Below are positions 6,410 to 15,203 of a stretch of 64,000 nucleotides of DNA, one piece after another. The stretch covers positions 6,448,001-6,512,000 of the forward strand of contig NZ_VFOZ01000001.1 of assembly GCF_006716425.1 (NCBI RefSeq), written 5' to 3'. Each line of letters starts with the position of its first letter. Position 1 is the stretch's first letter. Under the pieces are notes generated by a model. The model had not been told where the DNA came from and searched no databases. It saw only the letters and a program-made list of their open reading frames with translations. The translations under genes and the position numbers were made by a program. The stretch comes from Actinoallomurus bryophytorum (GTDB taxonomy: Bacteria; Actinomycetota; Actinomycetes; Streptosporangiales; Streptosporangiaceae).

Positions 6410-9322
6410 TCAGTCGTTGATGAGGTCGAACTCTTCCCACGGGCCGATCGCGCCGCGGTTCGCGACGAGTGCGGCGGCCCCGGCGTTCTCCGCCGTCACG
6501 TACTGGTTGTTCGCGTGCGCCCGCAGGCTGACGCTGCCGTCGGAGTTGTGCACGACGTCGAAGGTCTGCGCCGCGCCGGCACTGGTCGCGTCGGCGATCA
6601 GCGGTGCCGATCCGGCCGTGACGTACTGGTTGTTGGCGTGTGAGCGGAGCGCGATCGCGCCGCCCTGGTCGACCTGGTCGAACTGCTCCCAGGCCCCGAT
6701 CGCCCCGCGATTGGCGATCAGCGGGGAGGCGCCGGCGTCGTCCGCCGTCACGTACTGGCCGTTGACGCGCGCCCGCAGGCTGACCACCTGGTTCGCGGGC
6801 GGCGACGAGCCGACCTGGCCGGTGAGGCGGATGTCGCGGGAGGACGCGCCGACGAAGATCTGGTTCGTGCCGCTCGCCGTCGTCCACCCGCTGCCGCCCC
6901 AGTACTGGAAGCTGCGGGCGTCCAGCGTCACCGTCGCGTGCTTGGTCTGGCCGGGGTCGAGCGTGACCCGGGAGAAGCCGCGCAGGTTCTTGGGCGGCTC
7001 GCCGGCCGAGGACGGCTGGCCGACGTAGACCTGGGCGACCTCGGTCCCGGCGCGCGACCCGGTGTTGGTGACGTCGAAGCCCACCGCGACGTTGCCGGAG
7101 GAGTCCGGCGTCCCCACGGTCAGGTTCTTGTAGCCGAAGGTCGTGTACGAAAGCCCGTAGCCGAACGGGAACATCGGCGTCTTGTTCTTCGCGTCGTACC
7201 AGCGGTAGCCGACATCGAGACCTTCGGAGTACTGCACGGTCCCGTTCTGGCCGGGCCACTGCGCCGCCGAGCTCGCGGGCACGTCGGCCAGGCTCTGCGG
7301 GAAGGTGACCGGGAGCTTCCCGGAGAACCCGACGTCGCCGTACAACAGTGCCGCGATGGCGGTCCCGTCGACCTGTCCCGGGTACCAGTTCTCGACGATG
7401 CCCTTCACCGCGTTCGCCCAGGGCATCGTGACCGCCGAGCCGCTGTTGACCACGACCACGGTGTTCGGGTTCGCTGCGGCCACGTCGCTGACGAGTTTGT
7501 TCTGGTCACCGGACAGGTCGATGTTGCCGAGGTCGCCCCCCTCGCCCTCGCCGTTCGAGACGAAGACCACCGCGACCTGCGCGGCGCGGGCCGCGGCGAC
7601 GGCCTGGTCGTGCAGGTTCTGGTTCGGGATCTGCCAGCCGAGGCCGACCTGGCTGCCGCCGCCGTCCTGGAAGTAGTCGACCTCGATGCTGACCGGCTGC
7701 CCGGCGGTGAGCGAGACGCTCGCGGTCTTGGTCGTCGGCGGCTGGTTCGCCCAGTTGCCGATCACCTGCTGGCCGTTGATGAACAGCCGGCTGCCGTCGT
7801 CGCTGGTGAGGGCGAACTGGTACGTGCCGGTGGTCGGTGGCTTGAGCGTGCCCGTCCACTTCGCCGACCAGCCGTTCCCCGGCATGCCGGACATCGGGGG
7901 CTGGCCGCCCCACAGGAAGTTGACGTTCGGGTCGGTCCTCGTGACGACCGGGGTACCCGACAGGCCGGTGTTGTCGTAGTACTGGCCGGTCAGCCCGCTG
8001 CCGGAGCCCGATGCGGGGGTCAGGTAGGAGGAGTCGACGATCTGACCGTTCGGCGAGGCCACGCCCTGGGCGTACGTGACGGTGCCGCCCGCCCGTGCCT
8101 TGATGCCCTGGTAGGGCGTGACGACGGATGCCAGCGTCGAGGGGTTCACGTGGGCGCTGCCGCCGCCGGCGGTCATCGCGTTCGCCCCGGCGTCGTCGCC
8201 GATCACCGCGACCGAGGACGCCGAGGATCCGAGCGGCAGGGTCCCGGCGTTCTTCAGCAGCACGCTGCCCTCTTCGGCGACCTTGGTCGCGGTCGAGACG
8301 TGCGCCGCGGAGGTGACGGTCGCGCCCATCGTGCCGGTCGGCGGGGAGTCGAACAGGCCGCGCGTGAACATCGAGGTGAGGATCCGGCGTACGTGGTCGT
8401 CGATGGTCGCCTGGGAGACCTGCCCGCTGTTCACCGCGGCCGTGAGGGCGTCGCCGAAGTACGTGCTGCCCGTCATCTCCTGGTCCAGGCCGTTGTCAAC
8501 CGAGGCCACCGTGGAGTGGGTGCCGCCCCAGTCGGAGGTGATGAACCCGGAGAAACCCCACTGCTGTTTGAGGATCGTGTTCTGCAGCAGGCCGTTCTCG
8601 CAGGCGAAGGTGCCGTTGACCGACGCGTACGAGCACATGACCGAGTCGGCCTTGCCCTGCTTGACGGCGGCCTCGAAGGCGGGCAGGTAGATCTCGCGCT
8701 CGGTGCGGTCGGTGACGACGGCGTTGTCCTGTGCGGTGTTGCGGTAGGTCTCCTGGTTGTAGACGGCGTAGTGCTTCACCTGCGCCATCGGGCCCTGACT
8801 CTGGATCCCCTGGATCTCGGAGGCGCCGAGCTGGGCGGCGAGGTACGGGTCCTCGCTCAGCGACTCGAACGACCGTCCCCAGCGCGGGTCGCGGTCGATG
8901 TTGATCGTCGGGCCGAGCACGGTGTTCGCGCCCTTGCCCCACTCCTCGGCGCCGATGACCTTGCCGTACTCGCCCATCAGGTCGGTGTCCCAGGTCGCCG
9001 CGCCGGCCACCGGCGCGGGCAGCTGCGTGACACCGGTCGCGCCGTCGGCGACGCCGGCCGGGCCGTCCTGCAGCCGCAGCTGGGGGATGCCGAGGCGGGT
9101 GTTGCCGTCGACGCAGGCGCCGTAGTCGCATGCCGCGCCCTGGTGCATCATGGTGATCTTCTCCGCCAGGGTCATCTGCGCGAGCAGCGCGTTCGCCCGG
9201 TCCACCGGAGCCAGGGCCGCGTTCTTCCACGGCCGTGGCGCGGCGGTCGCGGGTGTGGCGCCCAGCAACCCTCCGATCAGCGCCCCGATGACGGCGACGG
9301 TTGCGAACAGATGTCTTCTCAC
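6410..9322 (-). CDS. Secreted GH3 beta-glycosidase with PA14 insert and C-terminal fascin/trefoil-like repeats
   Basis: The ~970-residue protein has a Sec signal peptide (FATVAVIGALIGGLLGATPATAA). The GH3 N-domain carries the catalytic Asp in GFITSDWGG. A PA14 domain (TGQYYDNTGLSGTPV ... SDDGSRLFINGQQV) is inserted in the GH3 C-domain, followed by a fibronectin-III-like domain (GTEVAQVYVG). About 130 C-terminal residues contain three repeats of the type SLRA.ANNQYVTA, a beta-trefoil/fascin-like carbohydrate-binding fold. A GTG at 9322 is preferred over the ATG one codon earlier because CGGAG is five bases before it. It leads an operon with the GH99-like gene and has a recognisable TTGACA-17-GATAAG promoter. 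It is likely a beta-glucosidase or beta-xylosidase. Confidence 0.9.
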   Translation of the reverse strand: MRRHLFATVAVIGALIGGLLGATPATAAPRPWKNAALAPVDRANALLAQMTLAEKITMMHQGAACDYGACVDGNTRLGIPQLRLQDGPAGVADGATGVTQLPAPVAGAATWDTDLMGEYGKVIGAEEWGKGANTVLGPTINIDRDPRWGRSFESLSEDPYLAAQLGASEIQGIQSQGPMAQVKHYAVYNQETYRNTAQDNAVVTDRTEREIYLPAFEAAVKQGKADSVMCSYASVNGTFACENGLLQNTILKQQWGFSGFITSDWGGTHSTVASVDNGLDQEMTGSTYFGDALTAAVNSGQVSQATIDDHVRRILTSMFTRGLFDSPPTGTMGATVTSAAHVSTATKVAEEGSVLLKNAGTLPLGSSASSVAVIGDDAGANAMTAGGGSAHVNPSTLASVVTPYQGIKARAGGTVTYAQGVASPNGQIVDSSYLTPASGSGSGLTGQYYDNTGLSGTPVVTRTDPNVNFLWGGQPPMSGMPGNGWSAKWTGTLKPPTTGTYQFALTSDDGSRLFINGQQVIGNWANQPPTTKTASVSLTAGQPVSIEVDYFQDGGGSQVGLGWQIPNQNLHDQAVAAARAAQVAVVFVSNGEGEGGDLGNIDLSGDQNKLVSDVAAANPNTVVVVNSGSAVTMPWANAVKGIVENWYPGQVDGTAIAALLYGDVGFSGKLPVTFPQSLADVPASSAAQWPGQNGTVQYSEGLDVGYRWYDAKNKTPMFPFGYGLSYTTFGYKNLTVGTPDSSGNVAVGFDVTNTGSRAGTEVAQVYVGQPSSAGEPPKNLRGFSRVTLDPGQTKHATVTLDARSFQYWGGSGWTTASGTNQIFVGASSRDIRLTGQVGSSPPANQVVSLRARVNGQYVTADDAGASPLIANRGAIGAWEQFDQVDQGGAIALRSHANNQYVTAGSAPLIADATSAGAAQTFDVVHNSDGSVSLRAHANNQYVTAENAGAAALVANRGAIGPWEEFDLIND

Positions 9323-9655
9323 CATGACTCCGATCGGACTGTTCGGATTTTGCAAGTACTTATCCAGCTTTTGCAAGACTTTGTCAAGGTTGCCAAGTCA
9401 GGACGTTCTTGACAGGGGCTGTGACGGGCGTCACTCTGTCTGAGAGCGCTCTCAGTGCCGAGAGTGTCCCTCCGCCCTCCGCCCGCCCCCCGCCTCACAC
9501 CCCGCCAGGTGTGGCAGGACCGGTACGGCGTGCCGGCTCTGGACGCTCGCCCTTCCTCCGGGCAGGCGCCCGCGAAGCCGTGCCGCGCGACGCCCGGACC
9601 CGGCCACCACCTCGATTCGCCGGTGCCCCGCACCTCCACCGGCCGAGGAGCTTTC
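9323..9655. promoter_or_regulatory. Divergent GH3/GH3 control region with back-to-back promoters
   Basis: This 333-bp region has no gene. Minus-strand promoter: TTGACA (complement of 9382-9387), 17 bp, GATAAG (complement of 9359-9364). Plus-strand promoter: TTGACA (9409-9414), 17 bp, CACTCT (9432-9437), start near 9444. Between and around the -35s are TTGCAAG at 9350, TTGCAAG at 9371, TTGTCAAG at 9381 and TTGCCAAG at 9390. A LacI-type palindrome follows at 9440. The remaining ~200 bp up to GAGGAG (9645-9650) is a long G/C-rich leader with no clear feature. Confidence 0.72.
9440..9455. promoter_or_regulatory. LacI-family operator palindrome
   Basis: CTGAGAGCGCTCTCAG is a perfect 16-bp palindrome with the GAGCGCTC core typical of LacI-family sugar regulators in actinomycetes (for example CebR-type sites). 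It covers the predicted transcription start of the plus-strand GH3 gene, a roadblock position. No LacI regulator gene is in the window. Confidence 0.8.
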
Positions 9656-12600
9656 ATGCCGCGCGTTCGCCCCAGACGCACCCTCGACTCGCTGCGCTCG
9701 CTGATCGTCGTGCTGGTGACCCTCACCGGGCTCATCGCCGCGTCGGCCGCCGTCGCACCGCCCGGTCACGCCGCGCCGGTCCTGCTGTCCCAGGGCCGGC
9801 CGACCACCGCCTCGTCGACCGAGAACGCCGGCACCCCGGCGTCGGCGGCCACCGACGGCGACGCGGGCACCCGCTGGTCCAGCGCGGCCGCCGACCCGCA
9901 GTGGGTACGCGTCGACCTCGGCACGAGCTCCGCGATCAGCCAGGTGGTCCTCCAGTGGGAGGCCGCGTACGCGACGGCGTTCCAGGTCCAGACCTCCACC
10001 GACGGGAACTCCTGGACATCGATCTACTCGACGACGGCGGGCACCGGCGGCACCCAGACCCTGAACGTCACCGGCACCGGCCGCTACGTGCGCATGTACG
10101 GCACCGGCCGCGCGACCGCGTACGGCTACTCGCTGTGGGAGTTCAAGGTGTACGGCGCGGGGGCGTCCGCGACCTGCGGCACCGCCGACACCGCCCTGCA
10201 CCGGCCGGCGACCGCCTCCTCCGCCGAGAACGCCGGCACGCCGGCCACCTCCGCCACCGACGGCGACGCGGGGACACGCTGGTCCTCGGGCTTCGGCGAC
10301 CCGCAGTGGCTGCAGGTGGACCTCGGCTCGTCACAGCAGGTCTGCGGGGCCCGGCTGGACTGGGAGGCCGCGTACGCCACCGCGTTCCAGATCCAGGTGT
10401 CGGACAACGCGTCGACGTGGACCACGATCTACTCGACCACGACGGGTACGGGCGGGGCCCAGGCCCTGAACATCACGGGCACCGGCCGCTACGTGCGGAT
10501 GTACGGCACCGCACGCGCGACCCCGTACGGCTACTCGCTGTGGGAGTTCGCGGTGTTCACCGTGGGTGGCGGCGACGGCGGGGGCGGCGGAGGCGACGGC
10601 TCCTGCCCGTGGGTGGGCTCGACCGCGCCGGTGTCACAGCGGGTCGCGCAGCTCATGGCGCAGATGACCCAGGACCAGAAGATCTCGATGCTGCACGGCA
10701 ACGGCAGCTCCTCGCCCTACATCGGCAATACGAGCGCGATCCCGTCGCTGTGCGTCCCCGCGCTCGGCCTCCATGACGGTCCGGGTGGCGTCGGCGACGG
10801 GTTCGGCGGCGTCACCCAGCTGCCCGCCCCGGTGGCCGGCGCCGCGACCTTCGACACGGCGCTGGAACAGCAGTACGGCGTGGTGGCCGGCAGTGAGTTC
10901 AAGGGCAAGGGCGCGGACGTCGCGCTCGGCCCGACACTGAACATCGACCGGGACCCGCGCTGGGGCCGCGGCTTCGAGAGCTTCAGCGAGGACCCGTACC
11001 TGACGAGCCAGATGGCCGTCGCCCAGATCAAGGGCGTGCAGAGCCAGGGCGTCATGGCGCAGGCCAAGCACGCCGCGGTCTACAACCAGGAGACCTACCG
11101 CAACGGTGCTTCCGACAACGCGATCGTCGACACCCACACGCTGCAGGAGATCTACCTGCCCGGTTTCCAGGCGGCCGTCACGCAGGGCGCCACGGCCTCG
11201 GTGATGTGCGGCTACAGCGTGATCAACGGGACGTTCGCGTGCCAGCACCCGTACATCCTCAACACCGCGCTCTACCAGCAGGCGGGCTTCGGCGGGTTCG
11301 TCACCTCCGACTGGGGTGCGCTGCACTCGGCGGCCCCCGCGGCCAACGCCGGCATGACCATGGAGATGCCCGGCTCGGCGTTCTTCGGTGACCAGCTCCG
11401 GCAGGCCGTGGCGTCCGGCCAGGTCAGCCAGGCCACCCTGGACACGATGGTCAGCCGGGTGCTGACCCAGATGTTCGCCTTCGGGCTTTTCGACCACGCC
11501 AAGACGGGCACGCCCGGCGCGATCGTCACGACGGACGCGCACAAGACCACCGCCCGCCAGATCGCCGAGGAGAGCACCGTCCTGCTCAAGAACGCCGGCG
11601 TGCTGCCGCTGTCCACCTCCACCACGAAGAAGATCGCGGTCATCGGCACCGACGGCGGCGCCGGGGTGGCGAGCGTCGGCGGCGGTAGCGCCACCGTCAC
11701 CTCCTCCGGCACGGTCTCGCCGCTGACCGGGATCACGTCCCGCGCCGGCTCGGGCGCGACGGTGCAGTACGAGGCGGCGGACGGGTCCGGGGGCATCGAC
11801 CGCGCCGTCGCCCTGGCCAAAACCGTGGACGTGCCGATCGTGTTCGGGACGTACCCGCAGAACGAGGGCACCGACAACACCTCGATCGATCTGCCCGGCC
11901 AGCAGAACCAGCTGATCTCCTCGGTGGCCGCGGCCAACCCGAAGACGATCGTGGTGCTGCACACCGGCTCCGCGGTGACCATGCCGTGGCTGAACCAGGT
12001 CGCCGGGGTGCTCGAGGGCTGGTACTCGGGCCAGGAGGTCGGCAACGCGCTGGCCGCGATCCTGTTCGGCGACGTCAGCCCGTCCGGCAAGCTGCCGGTG
12101 ACCTTCCCCGCGAGTCTGGCCGACGTGCCGGCGCACACCACCGCGCAGTGGCCCGGCGCGAACAACCAGGTGCAGTACTCCGAGGGCGTGGACGTCGGCT
12201 ACCGCTGGTACGACGCGAAGAACATCACGCCGCTCTTCCCGTTCGGGTACGGCCTGTCGTACACGAACTTCGGCTTCGGCGGCCTGCAGGTCGGCGCGCT
12301 CGGGTCCGGCGGCGCGACCGTGACGGCCACGGTCACCAACACGGGAAGCCGGGCCGGCGCGGAGGTGGCCCAGCTCTATGTCGGCGATCCCGCCTCGACC
12401 GGTGAGCCGGTGCACCAGCTGAAGGGCTTCCAGCGGGTCGAGCTGCAGCCCGGCGAGAGCCAGACCGTGCGGTTCACCGTGACCGCACGCGACCTCGCGC
12501 ACTGGGCGGACTCGGCCGGCGGCTGGACGACCACGCCGGGTACCTACCAGATCCTCGTCGGCGACTCCTCGCGCAATCTGCCACTGAGCGGATCGATCAA

Positions 12601-12937
12601 CGTCGCGAGCACACTCAGGAGCGACGTGGCCGGGACGCCGAGCCGTGGCGGAACGGTGACCGTCGCCAATCCGTACGGCATGAGCAGCCCCGTCGGCGCC
12701 AAGGTCTCGCTGCCGGTGACGGCGCGGAGCACCGCGGGCGGGCGGCTGACCTTCTCCGCCACCGGCCTGCCCGCCGGCCTGTCGATCAGCAGGGCCGGGA
12801 TCATCTCGGGCGCGGCCCACCACGCGGGCACCGGGACGGTCACCGTGACGGCCACCGACGCCGGCGGAGCCGCGGGTACCGCCACCTTCGTCTGGACCAC
12901 GACCAAGGCCGCGGACCGGCCGAGGGCCGACCATTAG
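9656..12937 (+). CDS. Secreted GH3 beta-glycosidase with two N-terminal discoidin domains and a C-terminal Ig-like domain
   Basis: The ~1093-residue exported enzyme starts at the ATG at 9656, five bases after GAGGAG, and begins with a Sec signal peptide. Residues ~40-170 and ~175-310 are two near-identical F5/8 type C modules (ATDGDAGTRWSS, LQWEAAYATAFQVQ, YVRMYGTGRATAYGYSLWEF repeated). A Gly-rich linker (GGGDGGGGGGDG) leads to GH3 with nucleophile region GGFVTSDWGALHS, then GH3-C and Fn3-like (GAEVAQLYVGDP) domains. The last ~100 residues look like a putative-Ig (He_PIG) domain (GLPAGLSISRAGIISG). It is divergent from another GH3 enzyme and shares its control region. The duplicated CBMs suggest binding to insoluble or cell-wall glycan. 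Confidence 0.9.
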   Translation: MPRVRPRRTLDSLRSLIVVLVTLTGLIAASAAVAPPGHAAPVLLSQGRPTTASSTENAGTPASAATDGDAGTRWSSAAADPQWVRVDLGTSSAISQVVLQWEAAYATAFQVQTSTDGNSWTSIYSTTAGTGGTQTLNVTGTGRYVRMYGTGRATAYGYSLWEFKVYGAGASATCGTADTALHRPATASSAENAGTPATSATDGDAGTRWSSGFGDPQWLQVDLGSSQQVCGARLDWEAAYATAFQIQVSDNASTWTTIYSTTTGTGGAQALNITGTGRYVRMYGTARATPYGYSLWEFAVFTVGGGDGGGGGGDGSCPWVGSTAPVSQRVAQLMAQMTQDQKISMLHGNGSSSPYIGNTSAIPSLCVPALGLHDGPGGVGDGFGGVTQLPAPVAGAATFDTALEQQYGVVAGSEFKGKGADVALGPTLNIDRDPRWGRGFESFSEDPYLTSQMAVAQIKGVQSQGVMAQAKHAAVYNQETYRNGASDNAIVDTHTLQEIYLPGFQAAVTQGATASVMCGYSVINGTFACQHPYILNTALYQQAGFGGFVTSDWGALHSAAPAANAGMTMEMPGSAFFGDQLRQAVASGQVSQATLDTMVSRVLTQMFAFGLFDHAKTGTPGAIVTTDAHKTTARQIAEESTVLLKNAGVLPLSTSTTKKIAVIGTDGGAGVASVGGGSATVTSSGTVSPLTGITSRAGSGATVQYEAADGSGGIDRAVALAKTVDVPIVFGTYPQNEGTDNTSIDLPGQQNQLISSVAAANPKTIVVLHTGSAVTMPWLNQVAGVLEGWYSGQEVGNALAAILFGDVSPSGKLPVTFPASLADVPAHTTAQWPGANNQVQYSEGVDVGYRWYDAKNITPLFPFGYGLSYTNFGFGGLQVGALGSGGATVTATVTNTGSRAGAEVAQLYVGDPASTGEPVHQLKGFQRVELQPGESQTVRFTVTARDLAHWADSAGGWTTTPGTYQILVGDSSRNLPLSGSINVASTLRSDVAGTPSRGGTVTVANPYGMSSPVGAKVSLPVTARSTAGGRLTFSATGLPAGLSISRAGIISGAAHHAGTGTVTVTATDAGGAAGTATFVWTTTKAADRPRADH

Positions 12938-13040
12938 CGATCCTGCCGGAGGGCCATAACGAAGTTCTATCGCCGGGACCGTACACCTTCACGAACAGCC
13001 GTATCGGCGCGGAATTCTCGTCACAGAACAGCCTCTGAGC

Positions 13041-13071
13041 TGGACTTTCTCACCGTTGGTGGTCATATAGC
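13041..13071 (+). promoter_or_regulatory. Near-leaderless promoter of LysR gene
   Basis: TGGACT (13041-13046), 17 bp, CATATA (13064-13069; or TATAGC at 13066) lies about ten bases before the GTG start at 13080. With no Shine-Dalgarno, the transcript is leaderless or nearly so. Confidence 0.5.
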
Positions 13072-13079
13072 TTGTTTGT

Positions 13080-14000
13080 GTGGAGCTCCGTCAACTGGAG
13101 TCGTTCCTCGCCGTTGTGGAGGAGGGGCAGTTCGCCCGCGCGGCCAGCCGGCTCTTCCTGTCACCACCCGCGGTGACAGGTCACATCCGCCAGCTCGAGC
13201 GCGAGATCGGGATGCCGATCCTCCAGCGCTCCCCGGTCATGCTGACACCGGCGGGCGAACGCCTCATCCCGCACGCCCGCGCGATCGTCGGCGCGGCCAA
13301 GGCGGCCTCCGACGCCGTTCGCGACATCCGGACCGAAGGCCCGGCCCCGCTACGGGTAGGGGTGATGGCGCCCGGCTCGGCCGAGCTGACCCCCGCGGTC
13401 CTGCGTGCCTTCCGGCAGGCCCAGCCGCAGACCCGTATCACCATCGAGAGCCTGGGCTTCACCGACTACATCACCCCGCTGCTCGAGCACCGGGTGGACG
13501 CCGCCTTCGTACGCCCGGCTCCCGACGACGAGCGCATCGCGGCGGAGGTGCTCACCGCCGAACCCCGGGTCATCATCGCCCCGGCCACGAGCGAGCTCGC
13601 CGACGCGGAGGAGCTCCGGCTCGCCGACGTGCTCGAGGTCGACTACGTCCGCCTCCCCGACGCCACTCCGCGCGGCTTCATGGAGTACGCCTACTTCGCG
13701 ACGGCGCGCGACGGCATGCGCCCGCCCCTCGGACTGGACCAGGTGCGGACCGCCCAGGACCTGTTGAACAGCGTCGCCTCCGGACAGGGAATCGGCGCCA
13801 CGCTCTACTCCCTGGGCCGCTTCTACCGCTGGCCCGGCATCCGCTGCGTCCCCGTGGTCGACGCACCGTGGGAGGCGAGCGTCCTGGCGACACGCAGAAA
13901 CGACCCGCGACCCGAGGTACAGGCATTTCGCGCACTGGCCGTGATGATCGCCCGCGACCTCGGCCCCAAACTCGTCCCCGCCCCGAAGCCGCCGTCCTAG
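13080..14000 (+). CDS. LysR-family transcriptional regulator
   Basis: This 306-residue LysR protein begins with a GTG giving MELRQLESFLAVVEEGQFAR, the canonical LysR start. The HTH (RAASRLFLSPPAVTGHIRQL) is followed by an effector-binding domain (PLRVGVMAPGSAELTPAVLR, TRITIESLGFTDYI, VDAAFVRPAP, GQGIGATLYSL). It follows the GH3 gene by 142 bp on the same strand with its own promoter. No divergent target is present; a second LysR gene follows downstream. Effector unknown. Confidence 0.92.
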   Translation: MELRQLESFLAVVEEGQFARAASRLFLSPPAVTGHIRQLEREIGMPILQRSPVMLTPAGERLIPHARAIVGAAKAASDAVRDIRTEGPAPLRVGVMAPGSAELTPAVLRAFRQAQPQTRITIESLGFTDYITPLLEHRVDAAFVRPAPDDERIAAEVLTAEPRVIIAPATSELADAEELRLADVLEVDYVRLPDATPRGFMEYAYFATARDGMRPPLGLDQVRTAQDLLNSVASGQGIGATLYSLGRFYRWPGIRCVPVVDAPWEASVLATRRNDPRPEVQAFRALAVMIARDLGPKLVPAPKPPS

Positions 14001-14006
14001 GACGGC
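13991..14006. repeat. Palindrome spanning the LysR stop codon
   Basis: GCCGTCCTAGGACGGC is a perfect 16-bp palindrome centred on the TAG stop of the preceding gene. It may act as an RNA 3' structure or protein site. A second imperfect hairpin with 9-bp arms GCGGCAGGG / CCCTGCCGC lies at 14025-14061 and is a better terminator candidate. Confidence 0.5.
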
Positions 14007-14133
14007 GTCACCGCGGATCGGCGGGCGGCAGGGTGGTGACCGGCGCGGTCATCCCTGCCGCTCAGGTGACGAACACCCCGCGGCATGGGTAGTTCATCGG
14101 TGATCCCCATCGGGTTCCGGCGGGAGGTGATGA

Positions 14134-15006
14134 ATGGAGCGGCGCCAGCTGGAGTACTTCCTTGCCGTCATCGACGCCGGTGGCTTCACCGCCGCGGCGG
14201 CCGCGCAGCATGTGTCCCAGCCGGGCCTCTCCCATGCGATCAAGACGCTGGAGCGCGAGCTCGGGGCGGCCCTGTTCCACCGCCTGCCGCGTGGGGCGCG
14301 GCTCACGGCCGCCGGCGAGGTACTCGCCGAGTCCGCCCGCCGCATCGTGCGGGAGACGGAGATCGCCAGGGCCCGGGTGGCCGACGTGGCGGGCGTGGTG
14401 ATCGGCCGGCTCGACCTGGTCGCCCTGCCGGGCCTGCTGGTGGACCCGCTGGCGGAGACGATCGGACGGTTCCGCGCCCTCCATCCGCAGGTGCAGATCC
14501 GGATCGTGCCCGCCGAGACCCCCGCCACCATCCGGGAGGCGGTGCGCGGCGGGACGGCCGAGCTCGGTATGACCGACGAGGAACCCGGCAGCGGAGAGCT
14601 CGCCGTCGACCTGGTGACCGACCAGGAGTTCCTCGCCGTGCTTCCGCCGGGCAGCGCCGTTCCGGAGGGGGACCTGCCCCTGCGCACGCTGCTCGGCATG
14701 GACGTGGTCACCGGGCCGGTCGGCACGACCGTCCGTGACTTCCTGGCCTTCCACGCCGCCGGGCTCGGCATCGAGGTCACCCCGGTCGTCGAGGTCGCGC
14801 TGCGCGGTTCGGCGGCCTACCTCGCCATCGCGGGTGCCGGGGTCGCGGTGCTGCCACTGCCGATGGCCGAGATGTGCCGCTCGTACGGAGTGATCCTCAG
14901 GTCGCTGGACCCGCCGCTGCGCCGAAACGTCTACCTGCTGCGCCGTACGGGCTCGCTCTCACCGGCGGCGCGGGCCATGCGGGCACTTCTCCTGCCCGAC
15001 GCGTAG
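14134..15006 (+). CDS. LysR-family transcriptional regulator
   Basis: This is a second, unrelated-looking LysR gene of 290 residues. The ATG at 14134 is six bases after GGGAGG. The N-terminus MERRQLEYFLAVIDAGGFTA and HTH (AAQHVSQPGLSHAIKTLERE) are typical, followed by ligand-domain strands (IGRLDLVALPGLLVDPLAET, VQIRIVPAE, FLAVLPPGS, GAGVAVLPLP). It is tandem with the upstream LysR gene after a palindrome and hairpin. It has no divergent partner, so its regulon is elsewhere or it controls the convergent M6 protease (inference). Confidence 0.92.
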   Translation: MERRQLEYFLAVIDAGGFTAAAAAQHVSQPGLSHAIKTLERELGAALFHRLPRGARLTAAGEVLAESARRIVRETEIARARVADVAGVVIGRLDLVALPGLLVDPLAETIGRFRALHPQVQIRIVPAETPATIREAVRGGTAELGMTDEEPGSGELAVDLVTDQEFLAVLPPGSAVPEGDLPLRTLLGMDVVTGPVGTTVRDFLAFHAAGLGIEVTPVVEVALRGSAAYLAIAGAGVAVLPLPMAEMCRSYGVILRSLDPPLRRNVYLLRRTGSLSPAARAMRALLLPDA

Positions 15007-15017
15007 ACGGGTCGAGC

Positions 15018-15203
15018 TCAGTGGTTCCGGACGAGGTGGTCGGCATCGCCGACGTAGATCTGCGCGACCGCGCTGACGTAACGGCCGCCCTTGCCGTCGC
15101 CGGGCACGACCAGGCGTGGCCCCTCGGTGTCCAGCGGGGTTCCGCCGGGCGTATCCGGCCCGAAGGCCGCGGCCGGCGCTGGGCCGGCCGCGGCCTGTCC
15201 GGA
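15018..15203 (-). other. In-frame, coding-like 61-codon extension after the M6 protease stop codon
   Basis: On the minus strand, the codons following the protease TGA (15204-15206) stay open for 61 codons to a second TGA (15018-15020). The last half reads RLVVPGDGKGG then RYVSAVAQIYVGDADHLVRN, with almost exclusively G/C third bases and balanced amino-acid use. This is what real coding sequence looks like in this genome. It is either a C-terminal tail cut off by a recent nonsense change or a readthrough extension. Confidence 0.55.

Noticed and set aside
6938-9412. 824-codon plus-strand open frame opposite the GH3 gene, and similar long frames opposite other enzymes
   Set aside because: Antisense frames of G/C-biased codons stay open by composition; the translation is Arg/Gly/Val-rich with no domain, while the minus-strand frame has clear GH3 motifs.
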